A DNA stretch of 64,000 bases from Streptomyces sp. ALI-76-A. Lineage in GTDB: Bacteria; Actinomycetota; Actinomycetes; Streptomycetales; Streptomycetaceae. The translations under genes and the position numbers were made by a program. Positions within the stretch are counted from its first letter, which is position 1. The number at the start of each line of letters is the position of its first letter. Below, piece by piece: positions 60,973-64,000 of the stretch. The stretch is taken from positions 6,634,001-6,698,000 of the forward strand of contig NZ_JASVWB010000002.1 in NCBI RefSeq assembly GCF_030287445.1, in the 5' to 3' direction. The notes below the pieces were generated by a model that was not told the DNA's origin, did not search any database, and worked only from the letters and a program-made list of their open reading frames with translations.

Positions 60973-61965
60973 TCAGTTCTGCTCGCCGCCCTCGCGCGGG
61001 CGCGTGGCGTCGGGTGCCGGCCGGGCCGTCGGCAGCGGGCCCAGCGCCGTCGTCGCGGGCGCGGTGGCCGGCCGGCGCGGCAGCCGGGGCCGGACGATCC
61101 GCAGCCACACCAGGACGATCAGCGCGGCCACCGCGACGAACGGGAGCACCGCGCCGATCACCACGGCGAGCCAGCGCAGCATCGTCACGAACGCGTCCCA
61201 GCCGCCCGCGAGCGCGTCCACGAACCCGGGGTCCTCGTCCTCGGGCACCGCCTTCTTCACCGGCGTCTCGGACAGGGACAGGGTGATCGTGGCGAGGCTG
61301 GTGCGGTCCTTCAGGGACGCCTGCTGGGCCATCAGCGCCTCCAGGTCGGACTCCCGCCGGCTCAGCTCCCCCTCCAGCGTCACCACGTCGCTCAGCCTGG
61401 TCGCCTGGTCCATCAGCTCACGCACCCGCGCCACGCTGGCGCGCTGCGACCTGATCCGGCTGTCCACGTCGACGACCTGGTCGGTGACGTCCTGCGCCTT
61501 CGCCTTGCGTTCGAGGAGCTTGCCCGCGCCCTGGAGGTCGGCGAGCACGTCCGCGTACCGGTCGACGGGCACCCGCAGCACGACCCGGGTCCGCTCGTGG
61601 CCCTCGCCGTCCCGGTCGGTGGACTCGTCGCCGACGTAGCCGCCCGCGTTCTCGGTGGTCGTGCGGGCCTCGTCGAGAGCCTTCGGCACGTCCTTGACCT
61701 GCACGGTCAGTGAAGCGGTGCGGATGATGTGGCTGGTGTGGGCCTTGGGCGGCGCGGTCGCCCGTGCGCCGCCCGCCCCGCTGCCGCTGTCCGCGGCGCC
61801 CCCGGGGGCCGCTTCCGCGCCACCCCTGGCGGCTTTGTCGGACGTGGTGCCGGCATCGGTGTCGCTGCCGCCGAGGCCGCCGCTACAGCCCGTCAGTGCG
61901 ACGGTCGCGGCCAGCAGAACCCCGGCCAGCGCCCGGCCGGGTCGTACGGAACGTCGTGTGCGCAT
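60973..61965 (-). CDS. DUF4349 lipoprotein
   Basis: A 330-residue protein with signal and lipobox (RALAGVLLAATVALTGCSG), then a low-complexity Gly/Ala/Ser linker (about 28-75), a beta-rich part (IIRTASLTVQVKDVPKALDEA, ERTRVVLRVPVDRYADVL), a coiled coil (about 150-210, VDVDSRIRSQRASVARVRELM) and one C-terminal membrane span (about 265-290) followed by a basic, Pro-rich cytoplasmic tail. This is the DUF4349 layout. Its function is not established; an envelope or stress role is usually supposed. It could be tethered at both ends: by lipid at the N-terminus and by the span at the C-terminus. Confidence 0.88.
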   Translation of the reverse strand: MRTRRSVRPGRALAGVLLAATVALTGCSGGLGGSDTDAGTTSDKAARGGAEAAPGGAADSGSGAGGARATAPPKAHTSHIIRTASLTVQVKDVPKALDEARTTTENAGGYVGDESTDRDGEGHERTRVVLRVPVDRYADVLADLQGAGKLLERKAKAQDVTDQVVDVDSRIRSQRASVARVRELMDQATRLSDVVTLEGELSRRESDLEALMAQQASLKDRTSLATITLSLSETPVKKAVPEDEDPGFVDALAGGWDAFVTMLRWLAVVIGAVLPFVAVAALIVLVWLRIVRPRLPRRPATAPATTALGPLPTARPAPDATRPREGGEQN

Positions 61966-62124
61966 GTGGGCCTACCCCCGAGGGTCGTGACGACTGACGC
62001 TCCTTCGACGCGGGACCGGGGCGGAACGTTGGGGCGTTCCGGTCCCGATGCGGTCACGGTCAGGACTCGTGCGGGACACCGGGGCCTCGGCGGGAGTGTC
62101 GGTGGGGTCTGAGAAAGTGGGGAC

Positions 62125-63576
62125 ATGAGCGCAACGGGTGCGGGTCGGGTCGTCGTCGTCGTCGGAGCCGGGATCGCGGGGCTGGCCGCCGCCCACCGGC
62201 TGCTGGAGCGCGGGGCGGACGTGACGGTGCTGGAGGCCTCCGACCGCGTCGGCGGCAAGCTGCTGCCCGGCGAGATCGCGGGCGCCCGCGTCGACCTCGG
62301 TGCCGAGTCGATGCTCGCCCGCCGCCCCGAGGCCGTCGCCCTCGCCCGCGAGGTGGGCCTGGGCGACCTGCTCCGGCCGCCCGCCACCGCGACCGCCTCG
62401 CTGTGGACCCGCGGCGCCCTGCGCCCCATGCCCAAGGGCCATGTGATGGGCGTCCCCGGCACCGCCGCCGCCCTGGCCGGCATCCTGTCCGAGGAGGGCC
62501 TCGCCCGCATCGGACGCGACGCCGGCCTGCCCCGCACGGAGGTCGGGGACGACGTGGCGGTCGGGGAGTACGTGGCGGCGCGCCTGGGCCGCGAGGTCGT
62601 CGACCGCCTCGTCGAACCCCTGCTGGGCGGGGTCTACGCGGGCGACGCGTACCGCATCTCGATGCGCTCGGCCGTCCCGCAGCTCTTCCGGGCCGCGCGG
62701 ACCCACGACTCGCTGACCGAGGCCGTCCGCGAGATCCAGGCCAAGGCCGCGGCCGACCAGCGGACCGGCCCGGTGTTCATGGGCATCGAGGGTGGTGTCG
62801 GCACCCTTCCGCTCGCGGTCGCCGCGTCGGTGCGGGCCCGCGGGGGCGAGATCCTGACCGGCACACCGGTGACGGAACTGCGCCGCGAGCCGTCCGGCAC
62901 CTGGCGGGTGGTCGCCGGTGACCGTGTCCGGTCCGCCGACGCGGTCGTCGTCGCCGTCCCCGCCCCGGCCGCCGCCGCCCTCCTGCGCACCGAGGCCCCC
63001 GGGGCCGCCGCCGAACTCGACGGCGTCGAGTACGCCTCCATGGCCCTGGTCACCCTCGCCTACCGCCGCACCGACGCCACGCTCCCCGAGGGCAGCGGGT
63101 TCCTCGTGCCGCCCGTGGACGGACGCACCATCAAGGCGTCCACCTTCGCCTCCCGCAAGTGGGGCTGGATCGCCGACGAGAACCCGGACCTGCTGGTCCT
63201 GCGCACCTCCGTCGGACGGCACGGCGAGACGGAGATCCTCCAGCGCGAGGACGCCGAACTCGTCGACGTCTCGCGCCACGACCTCCGGGAGGCCACCGGA
63301 CTCGACGCCGTCCCGGTCGACACCCGCGTCACCCGCTGGACCGACGGCCTGCCCCAGTACCCCGTCGGCCACCACGCGCGCGTGGCCCGCGTCCGCGCAC
63401 ACGTCGGCGGACTTCCGGGGCTGGCGGTCTGCGGCGCGCAGTACGACGGCGTCGGCATCCCGGCGTGCGTCGCGAGCGCGTACGCGGCGGCGGACCAGAT
63501 CGTCGGCGACCTGAGCGCGGTGCGGGAGCTCACCGCCAACCCGGTGCACAGCCTGCACGGCGGAGCGGGAGAATGA
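62125..63576 (+). CDS. cgoX: Coproporphyrinogen III oxidase (protoporphyrinogen oxidase HemY/CgoX family)
   Basis: A 483-residue FAD enzyme with the N-terminal motif VVVVGAGIAGLAAAHRLLERG, EASDRVGGK, the family segment RPMPKGHVMGVP and a C-terminal GLAVCGAQYDGVGIPACVASA. In actinobacteria this enzyme oxidises coproporphyrinogen III to coproporphyrin III in the coproporphyrin-dependent pathway rather than making protoporphyrin; that reassignment is known for Gram-positive HemY. The start ATG has GGGGAC upstream. Its stop is 5 bases before the hemQ ATG, so the two are cotranscribed. Confidence 0.94.
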   Translation: MSATGAGRVVVVVGAGIAGLAAAHRLLERGADVTVLEASDRVGGKLLPGEIAGARVDLGAESMLARRPEAVALAREVGLGDLLRPPATATASLWTRGALRPMPKGHVMGVPGTAAALAGILSEEGLARIGRDAGLPRTEVGDDVAVGEYVAARLGREVVDRLVEPLLGGVYAGDAYRISMRSAVPQLFRAARTHDSLTEAVREIQAKAAADQRTGPVFMGIEGGVGTLPLAVAASVRARGGEILTGTPVTELRREPSGTWRVVAGDRVRSADAVVVAVPAPAAAALLRTEAPGAAAELDGVEYASMALVTLAYRRTDATLPEGSGFLVPPVDGRTIKASTFASRKWGWIADENPDLLVLRTSVGRHGETEILQREDAELVDVSRHDLREATGLDAVPVDTRVTRWTDGLPQYPVGHHARVARVRAHVGGLPGLAVCGAQYDGVGIPACVASAYAAADQIVGDLSAVRELTANPVHSLHGGAGE

Positions 63577-63581
63577 GGACC

Positions 63582-64000
63582 ATGAGTGACGACGCCCCCA
63601 CCACCGAGCCCGGCAGGATCCCGAACAAGGGCAAGCTGGCCAAGGACCTGAACGAGGTCATCCGCTACACCCTCTGGTCGGTCTTCAAGCTGAAGGACGT
63701 CCTGCCCGAGGACCGCGCCGGGTACGCCGACGAGGTCCAGGAGCTGTTCGACCAGCTCGCCGCCAAGGACGTGACGATCCGCGGCACCTACGACGTGTCC
63801 GGTCTGCGCGCCGACGCCGACCTCATGGTCTGGTGGCACGCGGAGACCAGCGACCAGCTCCAGGAGGCGTACAACCTCTTCCGCCGCACCAGGCTGGGCC
63901 GCGCGCTCACGCCGGTGTGGTCGAACATGGCGCTGCACCGTCCCGCCGAGTTCAACCGCTCGCACGTCCCGGCGTTCCTCGCCGACGAGACGCCCCGCGA
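63582..64000 (+). CDS. hemQ: Coproheme decarboxylase HemQ (partial, runs off the window)
   Basis: The first 139 residues of a chlorite-dismutase-family protein: KDLNEVIRYTLWSVFKL, DVTIRGTYDVSGLRADADLMVWWHAE and FRRTRLGRALTPVWSNMALHRPAEFN. ATG 63582 follows GAGGAC and is 5 bases after the cgoX stop. HemQ (ChdC) decarboxylates coproheme to heme b, the last step of the route begun by HemE and CgoX. The catalytic and heme-ligand region lies beyond the window. The acidic, Pro/Thr-rich first 15 residues are typical of Streptomyces members. Confidence 0.93.
   Translation, partial: MSDDAPTTEPGRIPNKGKLAKDLNEVIRYTLWSVFKLKDVLPEDRAGYADEVQELFDQLAAKDVTIRGTYDVSGLRADADLMVWWHAETSDQLQEAYNLFRRTRLGRALTPVWSNMALHRPAEFNRSHVPAFLADETPR

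Overview
The window is high-GC actinobacterial chromosome and almost certainly Streptomyces. The signs are very high third-position GC, frequent GTG starts, many four-base start/stop overlaps, several sugar transporters without their own ATPase, a NgcEFG-Rok7B7-XylFGH block, and a gene order (XRE-MurA, aconitase, ngc, rok7B7, xyl, dxs ... hemE ... cgoX-hemQ) that from memory resembles the SCO5998-SCO6040 stretch of S. coelicolor. No rRNA, tRNA, CRISPR array or complete insertion sequence was seen.

Bases 1-2.2 kb are an accessory scar with visibly lower GC. It holds the end of a plasmid/phage-type gene, a truncated DnaC-like ATPase containing a short duplication, and a decayed RHS toxin with a nuclease tip next to an apparently intact SUKH-type immunity gene. 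From 2.3 to 7.3 kb come an XRE-MurA fusion, a DUF4236 mini-protein and aconitase. The fusion gene and acnA carry the same upstream palindrome, ATCTC-N6-GAGAT.

Bases 7.7-21.9 kb are a plant cell wall glycan island: a CE7 acetylxylan esterase, a LplB/YtcP/lipoprotein importer, an internally deleted GH39 beta-xylosidase, a YesL-like membrane protein and a GH42 beta-galactosidase. A GH92-GH67 pair faces the other way. The importer has a good promoter with a XlnR/BxlR-type box, and an orphan perfect CebR box lies at 7.6 kb. Bases 22.2-30.5 kb hold ngcEFG (chitin-oligosaccharide import, with a DasR-like site), rok7B7 and xylFGH.

Bases 30.8-37.2 kb carry dxs, an amino-acid permease, a NYN-domain protein, a beta-hydroxyacid dehydrogenase-like enzyme and a beta-propeller protein. 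Bases 37.4-43.4 kb form a candidate extracellular polysaccharide locus. A nucleotide-sugar dehydrogenase is coupled to a hyaluronan-synthase-like GT2, and convergent to it are a secreted polysaccharide deacetylase and a membrane-anchored CBM3-GH16 protein. Bases 43.6-47.0 kb are a fatty-acid beta-oxidation operon. Bases 47.1-53.7 kb are a mannoside system: a GH2 beta-mannosidase coupled to a LacI repressor, divergent from a CUT1 importer, with palindromes between them.

Bases 53.8-64 kb are core genes: RNase D, a LuxR-type response regulator, a DUF3000 protein, hemE, a rhomboid protease, a CoA-disulfide-reductase-like flavoprotein, a DUF4349 lipoprotein, and cgoX followed by hemQ, cut by the window edge. 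The last two with hemE point to the coproporphyrin-dependent heme route. The three CUT1 importers lack ATPases, so they presumably share a distant MsiK-type ATPase; only xylFGH has its own.
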